From assembly GCF_000455825.1 (NCBI RefSeq), contig NZ_ATAO01000195.1, forward strand, positions 167,832 to 231,831: a stretch of DNA of 64,000 nucleotides, read 5' to 3'. A program made the position numbers and the translations under genes. Position 1 is the first letter of the stretch, and each line of letters starts with the position of its first letter. The stretch comes from Microbacterium maritypicum MF109. Lineage in GTDB: Bacteria; Actinomycetota; Actinomycetes; Actinomycetales; Microbacteriaceae. Below the pieces are notes generated by a model, which was given only the letters and a program-made list of their open reading frames with translations, ran no database searches and had not been told where the DNA came from. Below, piece by piece: positions 25,819 to 33,495 of the stretch.

Positions 25819-27015
25819 ATGCGTGGGGAAGCGACGGTGCTGCACGCCGACCTCGATGCGTTCTACGCCTCGGTCGAGCAGCGTGATGCGCCCGAACTGC
25901 GCGGCCGACCTGTCATCGTGGGCGGCGGAGTCGTGCTGGCAGCGAGCTACGAGGCGAAGGCCCGCGGAGTCCGCACCGCGATGGGCGGCCGGCAGGCGCG
26001 GGAGCTCTGCCCGGATGCTGTGATCGTTCCGCCGCGCATGGAGGCATACTCGGCCGCCAGCAAAGACGTGTTCGCCATCTTCCGCGACACCACCCCGCTC
26101 GTGGAGGGGCTGTCGATCGACGAGGCGTTCCTCGAAGTCGGGGGTCTGAGGCGGATCGCCGGCAGCCCCGAGCAGATCGCGGCACGGCTGCGCGAACGCG
26201 TGCGTGCCGAGGCGGGACTCGCGATCTCGGTCGGGGTCGCGCGCACCAAGTTCCTCGCCAAGGTCGCCAGTGCCGTGAGCAAGCCCGACGGGCTGCTGGT
26301 CGTCGAGCCCGAACGCGAGGAGGAGTTCCTGCTTCCCCTCCCGGTCGAGCGCCTGTGGGGTGTGGGGGCGGTCACGGCCGAGAAGCTGCACCGCTACGGT
26401 ATCCGCACGGTCGGAGAGCTGGCCGAGCTCGAGGCCGCGACAGCCGAGCGCATGCTGGGCAAGGCGACGGGGGCGCACGTGCACGCGCTCGCTCGTCTAC
26501 GGGATCCGCGGCCGGTCGACACCACCCGCCGCCGCGGGTCGATCGGCTCGCAGCGTGCTCTCGGCACCCGTCCTCGCTCGGCGGAGGAACTAGACCTCAT
26601 CCTCACCCAGATCGTCGACCGGCTCGGTCGCCGACTCCGCGATGGCGACCGTGTCTGCCGCACCGTCGTGCTGCGTCTGCGCTTCGGCGACTTCTCGAAG
26701 GCCACCCGCTCCCGCTCACTCCGCGCTCCTACCGACCGCACCGCCGTGCTGCTCACCCTCGCACGCACGCTGCTCGCCGCGGCGCAGAGCGAGATCACCG
26801 ACCGCGGCATCACCTTGATCGGCATCTCGCTGTCGCAGCTCGACCGCGCCGATCGCGTGCAGCCCGAACTGCCGATCGACTGGGGCGATGAAGCCCGCCT
26901 CGACACCGTGCTCGACACCCTGCGCGACCGCTACGGTTCGACTTCGGTGTCGCGGGCGGCTCAGCTGGGTCGTGATCCGGGCTGGTCGTCCCCGATCCTG
27001 CCCGAGCACGAGTGA
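25819..27015 (+). CDS. dinB: DNA polymerase IV (Y family)
   Basis: 398 residues; ATG with AGGAG upstream. The Y-family palm motifs are intact: HADLDAFYASVEQ near residue 10 and GLSIDEAFLEV near 100, with SYEAKARGVRTAM between them. GVARTKFLAKVAS, the helix-hairpin-helix VERLWGVGAVTAEKLHRYGIRTV and a little-finger domain follow. It performs translesion synthesis. I see no SOS box (GAAC-N4-GTTC) in the 117-bp divergent promoter region. The C-terminus lacks an obvious beta-clamp pentapeptide. Confidence 0.95.
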   Translation: MRGEATVLHADLDAFYASVEQRDAPELRGRPVIVGGGVVLAASYEAKARGVRTAMGGRQARELCPDAVIVPPRMEAYSAASKDVFAIFRDTTPLVEGLSIDEAFLEVGGLRRIAGSPEQIAARLRERVRAEAGLAISVGVARTKFLAKVASAVSKPDGLLVVEPEREEEFLLPLPVERLWGVGAVTAEKLHRYGIRTVGELAELEAATAERMLGKATGAHVHALARLRDPRPVDTTRRRGSIGSQRALGTRPRSAEELDLILTQIVDRLGRRLRDGDRVCRTVVLRLRFGDFSKATRSRSLRAPTDRTAVLLTLARTLLAAAQSEITDRGITLIGISLSQLDRADRVQPELPIDWGDEARLDTVLDTLRDRYGSTSVSRAAQLGRDPGWSSPILPEHE

Positions 27016-27027
27016 GCCGCACCGCGT

Positions 27028-27098
27028 GGGGAGGACAACTCCCTGTCGGGAGGACTCCTCAGCAGGAAAGCTCCTCCCCACAGGGAGATCTCCTCCCG
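27028..27098. repeat. Dispersed intergenic hairpin repeat, copy B
   Basis: Between the convergent dinB and SnoaL-like genes. The units are GGGAGGACAACTCCC, TCGGGAGGACTCCTC, AAGCTCCTCCCCAC and GAGATCTCCTCCC. The order of two GGGxGGA and two CTCCTCCC units is that of copies A and C. It could also end transcription from both sides. Confidence 0.65.
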
Positions 27099-27113
27099 GG
27101 AAGCTGTCGCGCC

Positions 27114-27464
27114 TCAGGCCTTGAGCATCGACGCCCGAGCGATCAGCCCGTCGACGACGTCGAACGTCGCGATGGTCTCGGTCGCGACGCCCGCGTTGAT
27201 GACCTGCTCCTGCGCGACGACCCACCGGGTGCCGAACAGCACGCTGGTCTCGATGACGCACGACAGTTCGGGGTTCTGCAGCCGAGGCTCGTAGAACGCG
27301 CGGATCGCGGCCGATCCGGCCACGGGCTCGGGCGCGACGCCGGTGATCACGGCATCCTCGGCATAGGTCGCGACGAACGCGTCGAGGTCGTGTGCGTTGA
27401 ACGCGTCGAGCTGCGCCTGGACGGTGTCGAGTGCGGTGCGGTCGAGTGCGGTGCGGTCAGTCAA
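27114..27464 (-). CDS. SnoaL/NTF2-fold protein (ketosteroid-isomerase-like)
   Basis: 116 residues from a TTG inside the SDR 3' end, with GGAGGAG 7 nt upstream and an 8-bp overlap. The NTF2-like pattern is LDAFNAHDLDAFVATYAEDAVI ... FYEPRL ... VVAQEQVINAG. Members are small cone-shaped isomerases, dehydratases or carriers. Residues 5-14 are a duplicated RTALD, from a 15-bp tandem repeat at 27426-27455. It is translationally coupled to the GntR-controlled SDR. Confidence 0.8.
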   Translation of the reverse strand: MTDRTALDRTALDTVQAQLDAFNAHDLDAFVATYAEDAVITGVAPEPVAGSAAIRAFYEPRLQNPELSCVIETSVLFGTRWVVAQEQVINAGVATETIATFDVVDGLIARASMLKA

Positions 27465-28203
27465 TGCGTACTCCTCCGTTGACGTCGTAGGTGGCGCCGG
27501 TGATGAACCGGGCGCGCTCCGACGCGAGTGATGCGATGATCCAGGCGACGTCTTCCGGCTGTCCGAACGCGCCGAGTGGGATGCCGGCTTCGAGCTTCTC
27601 GCGCCCCGCGCCCTGCAGCTGGTCGGTGATCGCGCTCGCGACCGGTCCGGGGGTGACGGCGTTGACGCGGATGCCCTCGGACGCGAGGTGCCGCGCGAAG
27701 CTGCGGGTGATCGCGAGGATCGCGCCCTTGCTCGCGGCGTAGTGGATGCCGGTCTGCAGCGCGCCGACCTGGCCGGCGATCGAGGCGATGTTGATCACCG
27801 AGCGGTCGCCCTCGGCGGCCCGGAGCAGCGGGAGAGCGCCGCGAGTCAGGAAGAAGGTACCGCGAGCGTTGGTCTCGAGGACCATGTCCCACTCATCGAA
27901 CTCGATGTCGTCGTACGGGGTGTACGGGCAGACGCCGCCATTGTTGACGAGCACGTGGAGCGATCCCCACGCGTCCGTGATCTCACCGACCAGCGCGTCG
28001 ATCGACTCGCGCTCGCGCAGGTCGAGGCGCGACACGTGCACCTCGGGCGCCCCAGCCGCACGGCATTCGTCGGCGACGCGGAGGGCCTCCGCCTCGCGTC
28101 CGGCATACGTGATCCAGAGGGCGGCACCCTCGCGGGCGAGTTCGAGGGCGGCGGCCGTCCCGATACCGGAACTGGCCCCCGTGATCAGTGCGCGACGAGT
28201 CAT
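27457..28203 (-). CDS. SDR-family oxidoreductase
   Basis: 248 residues. TGASSGIG cofactor motif, VNNGGVC in place of NNAG, NIASIAG serine region and YAASK catalytic pair. The ATG has no ribosome site: palindrome TGCTATAGCA sits 8 bp upstream, and its TAGCAT would act as a -10 with transcription starting at the ATG, so the mRNA looks leaderless. It belongs to the GntR regulon and is divergent from a 2-hydroxyacid dehydrogenase carrying the same site. An alternative upstream start would read through the operator and is unlikely. Confidence 0.87.
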   Translation of the reverse strand: MTRRALITGASSGIGTAAALELAREGAALWITYAGREAEALRVADECRAAGAPEVHVSRLDLRERESIDALVGEITDAWGSLHVLVNNGGVCPYTPYDDIEFDEWDMVLETNARGTFFLTRGALPLLRAAEGDRSVINIASIAGQVGALQTGIHYAASKGAILAITRSFARHLASEGIRVNAVTPGPVASAITDQLQGAGREKLEAGIPLGAFGQPEDVAWIIASLASERARFITGATYDVNGGVRID

Positions 28204-28211
28204 GGGGTCGA

Positions 28212-28221
28212 TGCTATAGCA
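28212..28221. promoter_or_regulatory. GntR operator copy 4, TGCTATAGCA
   Basis: A palindrome 8 bp upstream of the leftward SDR start. It overlaps a TAGCAT -10 hexamer of an apparently leaderless promoter. Confidence 0.66.
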
Positions 28222-28411
28222 AATCTTGCGCCTGTCGAGCAGGCGTGCCCAGAGCGCCGAGGCGAAAACGGAGACCACTCGCGTCGCCTGCGGCGTGTTG
28301 TAGCGAGGCGCGCCCGAGCCGGAGCAGTTCGTCTGGGTTTTCGCACGCGCCCCCGCGCCCCGCGCCCCGAGCCCCGCGCCCCGCGCCTGGAGGGGTGCAG
28401 CCGCTTGCTAG

Positions 28412-28423
28412 ATGCTATAGCAT
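28412..28423. promoter_or_regulatory. GntR operator copy 5, ATGCTATAGCAT
   Basis: A perfect 12-bp palindrome 7 bp upstream of the 2-hydroxyacid dehydrogenase ATG, preceded by a further TTGCTA half-site as in copy 2. TAGCAT again forms a -10 at leaderless spacing. The 190 bp between copies 4 and 5 hold a low-complexity CCCCGCG-rich stretch. Confidence 0.7.
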
Positions 28424-28430
28424 CGCATCC

Positions 28431-29405
28431 ATGACCGCGCCATTCATCCTCGTCAGCGACTGCGACCTGCCGGGAACCGTCATCGAAGACACCCTCCGAC
28501 AGGCGGGGCTGCGTGCCGAGCGCGCAGCTTCCGGCAGCCTCGACGACATCGCCGCTCACGGCGCCGACGCCGAAGGACTGGTCGTGCAGTGGGCGCAGAT
28601 CAGCGGCGAGGTGATGGACCGCATGCCGAACCTCCGCATCATCAGCCGCGTCGGCATCGGCTACGACATGGTCGACGTCGAGGCGGCCACCGCCCGCGGC
28701 ATCGCCGTCGCGAACACCCCGAGCTACTGCATCGAAGAGGTCGCCGCGCACACCATCGCGATGATCATGACCCAGGGCCGCGGCCTCCCCGCCTACGACC
28801 GCGCCGTGCGCGCCGGCACGTGGAAGGCCGTCGACGCCCGCCCGCTCGCCGTGCGCCCCTCGGCCACCACGGTCTCGGTGCTCGGCTTCGGCCGCATCGG
28901 CTCGATGGTGGCCCGCGGTTGCCGCGCGCTGGGGTTCCGCGTGCTCGTCGCCGACCCGTACGCCTCCGGCGACGCGGTGCGCGAGGCTGACTGTGAACTC
29001 GTCGAGATCCCGGATGCCGTGGCGCAGGCCGACATCCTCACCCTCCACGTCCCGCTGAGCGACGACACCCGCCACCTGATCGATGCCGCTGCGCTCGCGA
29101 CCATGAAGCCGGGAGCGGTCGTGGTGAACACCTGCCGAGGTCCGCTCATCGACGAGGGGGCGCTCGCCGCCTCACTCCGCTCCGGACACCTGGGAGCCGC
29201 CGCCCTCGACGTGTTCGCGGGGGAGCCGCTCGCCGCCGACTCCCCGCTGCGCGATCTCGACAGCGTGCTGCTCACCCCGCACGCCGCCTGGTACTCGCCC
29301 GAGGCGCTGGCGGATCTTCCCGTGCACGCGGCCGAGAACATCATCCGGTACCTGGCCGGGGAATCCGTGCCGATCGTCAACCCGACCTACGCCGACGCGC
29401 GCTGA
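28431..29405 (+). CDS. D-isomer-specific 2-hydroxyacid dehydrogenase
   Basis: 324 residues, ATG without a ribosome site. NAD motif GFGRIG near 152-157. The catalytic Arg236 (NTCRGPLID), Glu265 (DVFAGEPL) and His284 (LTPHAAW) are all present. The order and spacing resemble phosphoglycerate and glyoxylate/hydroxypyruvate reductases. It is the first gene of a GntR-regulated pair with a FAH-family hydrolase. It could reduce a keto product of the sugar-acid pathway such as glyoxylate, pyruvate or tartronate semialdehyde. A second family member sits in the first locus (8413-9450). Confidence 0.92.
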   Translation: MTAPFILVSDCDLPGTVIEDTLRQAGLRAERAASGSLDDIAAHGADAEGLVVQWAQISGEVMDRMPNLRIISRVGIGYDMVDVEAATARGIAVANTPSYCIEEVAAHTIAMIMTQGRGLPAYDRAVRAGTWKAVDARPLAVRPSATTVSVLGFGRIGSMVARGCRALGFRVLVADPYASGDAVREADCELVEIPDAVAQADILTLHVPLSDDTRHLIDAAALATMKPGAVVVNTCRGPLIDEGALAASLRSGHLGAAALDVFAGEPLAADSPLRDLDSVLLTPHAAWYSPEALADLPVHAAENIIRYLAGESVPIVNPTYADAR

Positions 29406-29418
29406 CCGAAGGATCGAC

Positions 29419-30273
29419 GTGGAACTCCTGCGACTCGGCCCCACCGGCCACGAACGCCCCTACGTCCGTGAGGGCGACGTCGTCTACGACCTCGCGCCCC
29501 TCACCACTGAGATCGACGGCGCCTTCCTCGCCGCTGACGGCATCGCTCGCGTGCGCGAAGCCCTCGGCCGCGGCGAGCTCCCCACCGCCGATGTCGACGG
29601 TCTGCGCTTCGGCGCCCCGGTCGCCCGCCCGACCGCGGTGGTCTGCGTCGGCCAGAACTACGCAGCCCACGCGGCCGAGTCCGGATCGGAGCCGCCCGAG
29701 CATCCGGTGATCTTCTTCAAGCACCCGAACACGGTCGTCGGGCCGAATGACGTCGTGCTGCTGCCACCCGGTGCCGAGAAGGTCGACTGGGAGGTCGAGC
29801 TGGCGATCGTGATCGGCAAGGCGGCGCGCTACCTGTCGTCACCGGAGGCCGCACGCGATGTCATCGCCGGCTACACGATCTCGAACGATGTCTCGGAGCG
29901 CGCGTACCAGCTCGACGTCTCGGGCGGACAGTGGTCGAAGGGCAAGTGCTCCGAGACGTTCAACCCGCTCGGGCCGGCGCTCGTCCCCGCCGACGAGCTC
30001 GATCCGCAGGCGCTGCGGCTGCGGTCCTTCGTGAACGGCGAGCCGCGGCAGGACTCCTCGACTGCCGACATGATCTTCTCCGTGCTGCACATCGTGCACG
30101 AGCTGAGCCACTACCTGGTGCTCGAGCCCGGCGACGTGATCAACACCGGCACCCCGCAGGGCGTCGCGCTGTCGGGCAGGTTCCCGTACCTGCAGGACGG
30201 CGATGAGATGACCATCGAGATCGAGGGGCTGGGACGCCAGCACCAGCGCACCGAGCGGGTTCACCTGCGCTGA
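29419..30273 (+). CDS. Fumarylacetoacetate hydrolase (FAH) family protein
   Basis: 284 residues from a GTG with GAAGGA upstream. The metal-binding acids of the FAH fold are Glu125 and Glu127 (DWEVELAIVIG) and Asp157 (GYTISNDVSE). The segment KCSETFNPLGPALV and the closing INTGTPQGVALSG are typical of the bacterial branch. That branch includes 2,4-diketo-3-deoxy-L-fuconate hydrolase, 2-keto-4-pentenoate hydratase and oxaloacetate decarboxylase. With an upstream dehydrogenase/dehydratase/dehydrogenase trio in the same regulon, hydrolytic C-C cleavage of a diketo sugar acid is the best-fitting role. Confidence 0.88.
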   Translation: MELLRLGPTGHERPYVREGDVVYDLAPLTTEIDGAFLAADGIARVREALGRGELPTADVDGLRFGAPVARPTAVVCVGQNYAAHAAESGSEPPEHPVIFFKHPNTVVGPNDVVLLPPGAEKVDWEVELAIVIGKAARYLSSPEAARDVIAGYTISNDVSERAYQLDVSGGQWSKGKCSETFNPLGPALVPADELDPQALRLRSFVNGEPRQDSSTADMIFSVLHIVHELSHYLVLEPGDVINTGTPQGVALSGRFPYLQDGDEMTIEIEGLGRQHQRTERVHLR

Positions 30274-30301
30274 CCTGCGTCATCCACCCGGCGGCCTGTG
30301 T

Positions 30302-30341
30302 CCGGGGCACGGTTCCTTTCGCTGAGTGCACCGTGCCTCGG
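30302..30341. terminator. Hairpin between convergent FAH and SMP-30 genes
   Basis: Arms 30302-30313 (CCGGGGCACGGT) and 30330-30341 (ACCGTGCCTCGG) pair with one mismatch. It lies between two stop codons of opposing genes and ends in a short TTTT at 30356, so it probably terminates transcription from the left. Confidence 0.55.
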
Positions 30342-30367
30342 GCAGAGGCCGTCGGTTTTGCGGGGTC

Positions 30368-31216
30368 TCAGCCGGCGAACGGCGTGACGGGCATGCCGCG
30401 CACGCCCGGTCGCACGGCGAAGAGCGAACCTGCCTCGGTGCCGTGGTCGGGCGAGAGGTCCTGTGCCGACGTCGTGATGTAGAGCGTGCCGAGGTCGTCG
30501 TCACCGAACGTGCAGGCGGTCACCTTCGGCACCGGCAGCTCGATGCGCGCGATCACGGCGCCGGTCGCGTCGTAACCGTGCACAGCGCTCCCGTCCCACA
30601 GGGCCACCCAGACGCTGCCGTCGGATGCCACGGTGAGCCCGTCCGGCATTCCCTGCCCCTCGGGGAAGCGCACGAAGGCGCGGCGTCCTCGCAGCTCCCC
30701 CTCGACCACATCGAACACGTCGACGCGATGGGTCAGGGTGTCGACGTAGTAGGCCCGCCTGCCGTCGGGAGAGAAGCCGATGCCGTTCGACACCGTCGTC
30801 TGCGGCAGCACCGTCGTCACCGACAGGGAGGCATCGATTCGCAGGACGGTTCCGGCATCCGCTGTCGCGTCGTAGGCCATCGATCCGGCCAGCAGGCGAC
30901 CGCGGGGGTCGCAGCACCCGTCGTTCATGCGCACACGGGGGTCGTCGCCCAGCCCGGCGACGGCCCTGGTCCCGCCGTCGACGTCATCCGCGAGATAGAG
31001 CGTGCGGGCGCCGACGGCCACGAGCCCTCCGCCGGAACGGGGGCGGGCGAAGGCGAGGTACTCGTCGTCGATGTGCTGGCGGGTCACGCCGTCGGGGCGC
31101 AGCGTGAGCAGGTCGCCCGCGGTCCCGTCGACCCAGCGCAGTCCACCCCAGCCCGGCCACCAGACGGGGCCTTCGGCATGGTGCGCGACGGGTCCGGTGA
31201 TGTTCTCCGGGGTCAT
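30368..31216 (-). CDS. SMP-30/gluconolactonase family protein
   Basis: 282 residues; the ATG overlaps the upstream gene stop (ATGA). Six-bladed propeller motifs: AEGPVWWPGWGGLRWVD with the metal-ligand Glu, RMNDGCCDPRGRLLAGSM, SNGIGFSPDGRRAYYVDT and MPDGLTVASDGSVWVALW. These carry the Glu/Asn/Asp ligands of lactonases. It hydrolyses sugar lactones to acids. No GntR operator precedes it and its operon partner is a membrane-anchored protein of unknown function, yet a lactonase would complete the sugar-acid pathway encoded beside it. Confidence 0.88.
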   Translation of the reverse strand: MTPENITGPVAHHAEGPVWWPGWGGLRWVDGTAGDLLTLRPDGVTRQHIDDEYLAFARPRSGGGLVAVGARTLYLADDVDGGTRAVAGLGDDPRVRMNDGCCDPRGRLLAGSMAYDATADAGTVLRIDASLSVTTVLPQTTVSNGIGFSPDGRRAYYVDTLTHRVDVFDVVEGELRGRRAFVRFPEGQGMPDGLTVASDGSVWVALWDGSAVHGYDATGAVIARIELPVPKVTACTFGDDDLGTLYITTSAQDLSPDHGTEAGSLFAVRPGVRGMPVTPFAG

Positions 31217-32064
31217 GCGTCTTCGCGCGGCAGCGTCCGCGGTGGTGCCGGGCGCAGGGGATCGGTGATCGGCAACGGCTGGGCCTCCGCCGCGGGGGCG
31301 GGGGCCGCATCGGTCGATGCGTCGGTGGAGGTGCTCGCCTGGGCCGGCAGCTCCCGGGCCACCTGCTTCTCGAGTACCGTGACCGCATCGTCGGAGAGCA
31401 GGATGAGCCCATCGAGCTCTTCGCGCACACGCTTGTACGCGACGTTGCGCTCGGCCTGCGTCGCCGATTCGTCCACCGCGACCTTCAGGAGCTGCTGTGC
31501 GCGTTCGAGTCTCTTGCGCTCCGGCTCGGTGAAGGTGGAGTCGCGCAGACGCCGGGCATCCTTCTCGGCGATCTCGAACGCGACCGCGTAGTCGCCGACG
31601 GCCTGCAGGTACTCGGTGACCTGCTGCTCGGACACCTTGGCGTCGGCAGAGGAGGGACGCAACGCATCCGCCGTCTTCTTCGCGCGCAGGAACGCGGCGG
31701 TCAGGGGCTGGCGCCCGTCGCTCATGGCGGGGAAGGCGATGAGCTTCGCGACGTCGAGTTCGTAGTCGAGCCAGCGGGCGGTGATCTCATCGTGCTCGGT
31801 GAAAAGGCGTGCGACCAGATCGTTCGGCGCGACGGATGCCGTGGTGTCGACGACCGAGGGTCCGCGGCGCTTGGCCTGCTGGGTCAGCGCGCGCGCCTCG
31901 ATCTCGGCGGTCTTCAGCTGCGCCTTGACCTTGAGCGTCTCGAGGCGTCGCTCGTGACGGCGCTTGGAGCCCCGCTCCCACGCCTTCGCGGCCCCGCCGG
32001 CCATTCCCATGATCGGGAAGATGAGCCACCAGAAGTTGCCCGCCCACTGGAAGAACTCTTGCAT
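31213..32064 (-). CDS. Membrane-anchored coiled-coil protein, function unknown
   Basis: 283 residues. One N-terminal membrane segment (FFQWAGNFWWLIFPIMGMAGGAA) is followed by a strongly basic stretch (RGSKRRHERR) and long amphipathic helices. The C-terminal 50 residues are an Ala/Pro/Thr-rich tail. The topology suggests a small N-terminus outside and a cytosolic helical body. I do not recognise the family. Its stop overlaps the lactonase start, so they are co-translated, though a shared function is not evident. Confidence 0.75.
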   Translation of the reverse strand: MQEFFQWAGNFWWLIFPIMGMAGGAAKAWERGSKRRHERRLETLKVKAQLKTAEIEARALTQQAKRRGPSVVDTTASVAPNDLVARLFTEHDEITARWLDYELDVAKLIAFPAMSDGRQPLTAAFLRAKKTADALRPSSADAKVSEQQVTEYLQAVGDYAVAFEIAEKDARRLRDSTFTEPERKRLERAQQLLKVAVDESATQAERNVAYKRVREELDGLILLSDDAVTVLEKQVARELPAQASTSTDASTDAAPAPAAEAQPLPITDPLRPAPPRTLPREDA

Positions 32065-32122
32065 GATGCGTTCAGCCTACTTCTCGGCGGGCTCCCCGAG
32101 AGGGCGGCGGTACCGTTTACGC

Positions 32123-32485
32123 ATGTGGGATGACGACGCGGACCGGTATGCCGTCGTGGTCGCTGCCGAAATCGCGCTCCTCTCCTCGGAGGTACGGACC
32201 GACGCAGACCGGGTACAGGCCCTGCTCGCCCCCGATTTCGCGGAGATCGGGGCATCGGGGCGGCGATGGCTGCGGACGGAAACCGTCGTCGAGCTTTCGA
32301 ACGAGGACAGCAGGGCCGTACCCGAGACCGCGGATTGGCTCTTCAACGAGCTGTCCCCCGGCATCGTCCTCGTGAACTATCGTCTGATCGCCGAGGGGCG
32401 GGAGAGCCGACGGTCATCGATCTGGCAGCTGTCCGATTCCGGGCCCGTTCTGCGCTTTCATCAGGGGACGGTCATCCCCGGGTGA
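32123..32485 (+). CDS. DUF4440-like (NTF2-fold) protein
   Basis: 120 residues; the ATG follows TTTACGC without a ribosome site, so it may be leaderless. The pattern AAEIALLSSEVRTDADRVQALLAPDFAEIGASGRRWLRTETV and SSIWQLSDSGPVLRFHQGTVI matches short DUF4440 proteins, a cone-shaped NTF2-like fold. There is no catalytic assignment. It is divergent from the coiled-coil gene and convergent with a VOC protein. Confidence 0.75.
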   Translation: MWDDDADRYAVVVAAEIALLSSEVRTDADRVQALLAPDFAEIGASGRRWLRTETVVELSNEDSRAVPETADWLFNELSPGIVLVNYRLIAEGRESRRSSIWQLSDSGPVLRFHQGTVIPG

Positions 32486-32489
32486 CGGG

Positions 32490-32927
32490 TCAGCTCTTCG
32501 TGAGGTCCTGCGCGAACATCACCAGGATCCCGCTCGGGCCTCGGAGGTACGTGAGCTTGTACACGTCCTGGTAGTTCGCGACGCCGCGGAGCGGGTGGTA
32601 GCCGTGGCGGGCGGCGATCGCGAGCGACTCGTCGATGTCGTCGACCGAGAAGGCGATCCGGTGCATGCCGATCTCGTTCGGCAGGGTCGGTTCGGTTTGG
32701 ATCGCGTCGGGGTGGATGTACTCGAACAGCTCGATCTGGCCGCGTCCGTCCGGAGTCTGCAGTACCGCGATCTTGGCGTGGTTGCCGTCGAGCCCGACCG
32801 CGGTCGCCGCCCACTCTCCGCTGACCTCGTCGCGGCCGAGCACCGTGAGGCCCAGGTCGGTGAAGAAGGAGATGGTGGCTTCCAGATCGCGGACGGCGAT
32901 GCCGACGTTCTCGAGTGTGATGGGCAT
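32490..32927 (-). CDS. VOC-family protein (glyoxalase / methylmalonyl-CoA epimerase type)
   Basis: 145 residues; starts MPITLENVGIAVRDLEATISFF. Two beta-alpha-beta-beta-beta modules, with metal-binding positions around H near GNHAKIAV, E in IELFEYIHP and H in MHRIAFSV. The second module ends DVYKLTYLRGPSGILVMFAQ. The promoter reads TAGCAT-N7-ATG with no ribosome site, another leaderless arrangement. Isomerase, lyase or resistance roles are possible. Confidence 0.85.
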   Translation of the reverse strand: MPITLENVGIAVRDLEATISFFTDLGLTVLGRDEVSGEWAATAVGLDGNHAKIAVLQTPDGRGQIELFEYIHPDAIQTEPTLPNEIGMHRIAFSVDDIDESLAIAARHGYHPLRGVANYQDVYKLTYLRGPSGILVMFAQDLTKS

Positions 32928-32965
32928 GGGTGGGATGCTACTCGCGATCGGCCCTCGCGTCAGGG

Positions 32966-33316
32966 CTACCGTCCGAGCTTCTCGGCGCAGGAGACGCAGT
33001 ACTCCGCGAAGGGGCGGGCTTCGAGGCGGCCGGCCGGGATCGGTCTTCCGCAGTTCGCGCAGAGGCCGTAGGTGCCGGCATCCAGCCGCGCCAGCGCCTC
33101 GTCGACCTGGTGCAGCTCGGATGCTGCTGCCTCGGCGAGCCCGGTCAGGCGAGACCACTCCGACGACAGGGTGACGCCCTCGGGGTCGTGCTCGTCGTCG
33201 TCGTTCGAGCCCGCACGGTCGTGGGTGAGTTCATCGAGGGTCGCCGCCGTCGCCCGCACCCGCGCCTCGGCCTGGGCGCGCAGCGCGAGCAGTCGTTCCC
33301 GGGCGTCGGCGGTCAT
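32966..33316 (-). CDS. TraR/DksA-family zinc-finger protein
   Basis: 116 residues. A helical N-terminal half (RERLLALRAQAEARVRATAATLDEL) is followed by a C4 zinc finger CANCG...YCVSC at the C-terminus. The layout resembles short actinobacterial DksA/TraR relatives that enter the RNA polymerase secondary channel, though the acidic coiled-coil tip is not clearly of the DxxDxA type. It stands alone, upstream of intergenic repeat copy C. Confidence 0.88.
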   Translation of the reverse strand: MTADARERLLALRAQAEARVRATAATLDELTHDRAGSNDDDEHDPEGVTLSSEWSRLTGLAEAAASELHQVDEALARLDAGTYGLCANCGRPIPAGRLEARPFAEYCVSCAEKLGR

Positions 33317-33401
33317 GCGCCCACTCTAGGCATGGCCGCTGACGTCGGGGTCGTGCTCCGTGCGGGGCACTGTGTCGGGGCTCCCTGTCGGGGCACCTTG
33401 T

Positions 33402-33470
33402 CGGGCGGAGAACTCCGTGTCGGGCGGAAGCTTCGCCCCGAACCCTCCTCCCGACACGGAGAACTCCGCC
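33402..33470. repeat. Dispersed intergenic hairpin repeat, copy C
   Basis: Contains CGGGCGGAGAACTCCGTG, TCGGGCGGAAGCTTCGCC and CCCTCCTCCCGACACGG, closely matching copy A, then GGAGAACTCCGCC. It sits in the 179-bp gap between traR and the MMPL gene. The preceding 40 bp repeat TGTCGGGG three times. Confidence 0.7.
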
Positions 33471-33495
33471 GGGCGAGGTGTCTCCGAGATCCCGA

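Noticed and set aside
28340..28395. CCCCGCG-rich low-complexity stretch as a possible operator
   Set aside because: It has no symmetry and the true candidate sites are the TGCTATAGCA palindromes on either side.
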